From: Candidatus Methylobacter oryzae
GTDB taxonomy: Bacteria > Pseudomonadota > Gammaproteobacteria > Methylococcales > Methylomonadaceae
Reading direction: 5' to 3'
Assembly: GCA_945861405.1 (NCBI GenBank)
Contig: CAMAUL010000014.1
Location: 1-55,797 of the forward strand
DNA: 55,797 nt
Shown here in pieces: positions 55,704 to 55,797 of this stretch (positions are counted from its first letter, which is position 1; each line of letters opens with the position of its first letter). The notes under the pieces are model-generated. The model did not search any database and had not been told where the DNA came from. It saw nothing but the letters and a program-made list of their open reading frames with translations. A program made the translations under genes and the position numbers.

Positions 55704-55797
55704 TCTGAAATTAGAGAGAGTGTCGAAAATGGATCAAGAAAAATCAAAACCCAAAACATATAGTGCCGAATTCAGAGAATCCTCGGTGAAACTGGCG
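55669..55797 (+). mobile_element. IS3-family insertion sequence, left end
   Basis: The terminal sequence TGGCTACACTAAACCGGACA begins at about 55669, inside hsdM, followed about 60 bases later by an orfA start. It runs off the window, so the other end and target duplication are not visible. The exact first base is inferred from where hsdM similarity ends and a TG terminus occurs. Confidence 0.6.
55729..55797 (+). CDS. IS3-family transposase OrfA, N-terminal 23 residues
   Basis: Starts at the ATG after AGAGAGAG. The visible 23 residues include KTYSAEFRESSVKLA, the N-terminus of the OrfA helix-turn-helix of IS3-family elements (usual form YSAEFRESAVKLA). Partial because of the window edge. Confidence 0.75.
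   Translation, partial: MDQEKSKPKTYSAEFRESSVKLA

Overview
The window is a chromosomal segment of a gammaproteobacterium. The evidence is the rpsB-tsf-pyrH-frr-uppS-cdsA-dxr-rseP block divergent from map-glnD, an E. coli-type bcsEFG/RQABZC cellulose gene set, the uvrC-pgsA and xseB-ispA pairs, and a UbiF-like ubiquinone hydroxylase. The mixture of repeats, dual cellulose clusters and many toxin-antitoxin pairs would suit a methanotroph of the Methylococcales, but no diagnostic methane gene is present, so the genus is a guess. No tRNA, rRNA or CRISPR array was seen.

Layout. 1-660: IS30 transposase remnant and a 27-bp-arm inverted repeat. 676-8879 (minus): a housekeeping block from ribosomal protein S2 to RseP, ending in dsbC rather than bamA. 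9170-12621 (plus): map and glnD. 12725-27457 (minus): ten genes of an AT-rich, E. coli-like phosphoethanolamine-cellulose cluster, transcribed bcsC-TPR-E-F-G-R-Q-A-B-Z. 27458-27884: a spacer holding a repeat copy and the 3' end of a lost rlmD-like gene. 27885-35817 (plus): a second cellulose cluster of a different type, bcsB (frameshifted)-bcsZ-SPOR/TPR protein-adenylate cyclase-bcsA. 36029-37746 (minus): a lone PilZ protein and a UbiF-like hydroxylase. 38127-44387 (plus): gltB and gltD, glutamate synthase. 44442-51695: repeats, a zinc-ribbon protein, four toxin-antitoxin pairs, the collapsed remains of a large helicase, tetR, and pgsA-uvrC. 51709-55060: parE, xseB and ispA. 55218-55797: an attC-like palindrome and a type I methyltransferase gene cut by an IS3-family element that runs off the window.

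Main discovery. The first cellulose cluster keeps every reading frame open, yet several hallmark residues of its enzymes are gone. BcsA has QWILR where processive glycosyltransferases have Q(Q/R)xRW, has AED for TED, and has a four-codon deletion near FFCGS. BcsZ has Asn at the general-base Asp. BcsE has lost key residues of both c-di-GMP motifs. BcsG (phosphoethanolamine transferase) and the PilZ motifs of BcsA look intact. The second cluster has an intact BcsA catalytic core but a frameshift in bcsB and no BcsC outer-membrane pore. Each cluster therefore seems to lack what the other has. One possibility is a composite export machine using BcsA of cluster 2 with BcsB and BcsC of cluster 1. 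The other is that both clusters are decaying.

Comparisons with E. coli and Rhodobacter proteins were made from memory, without alignments or searches.
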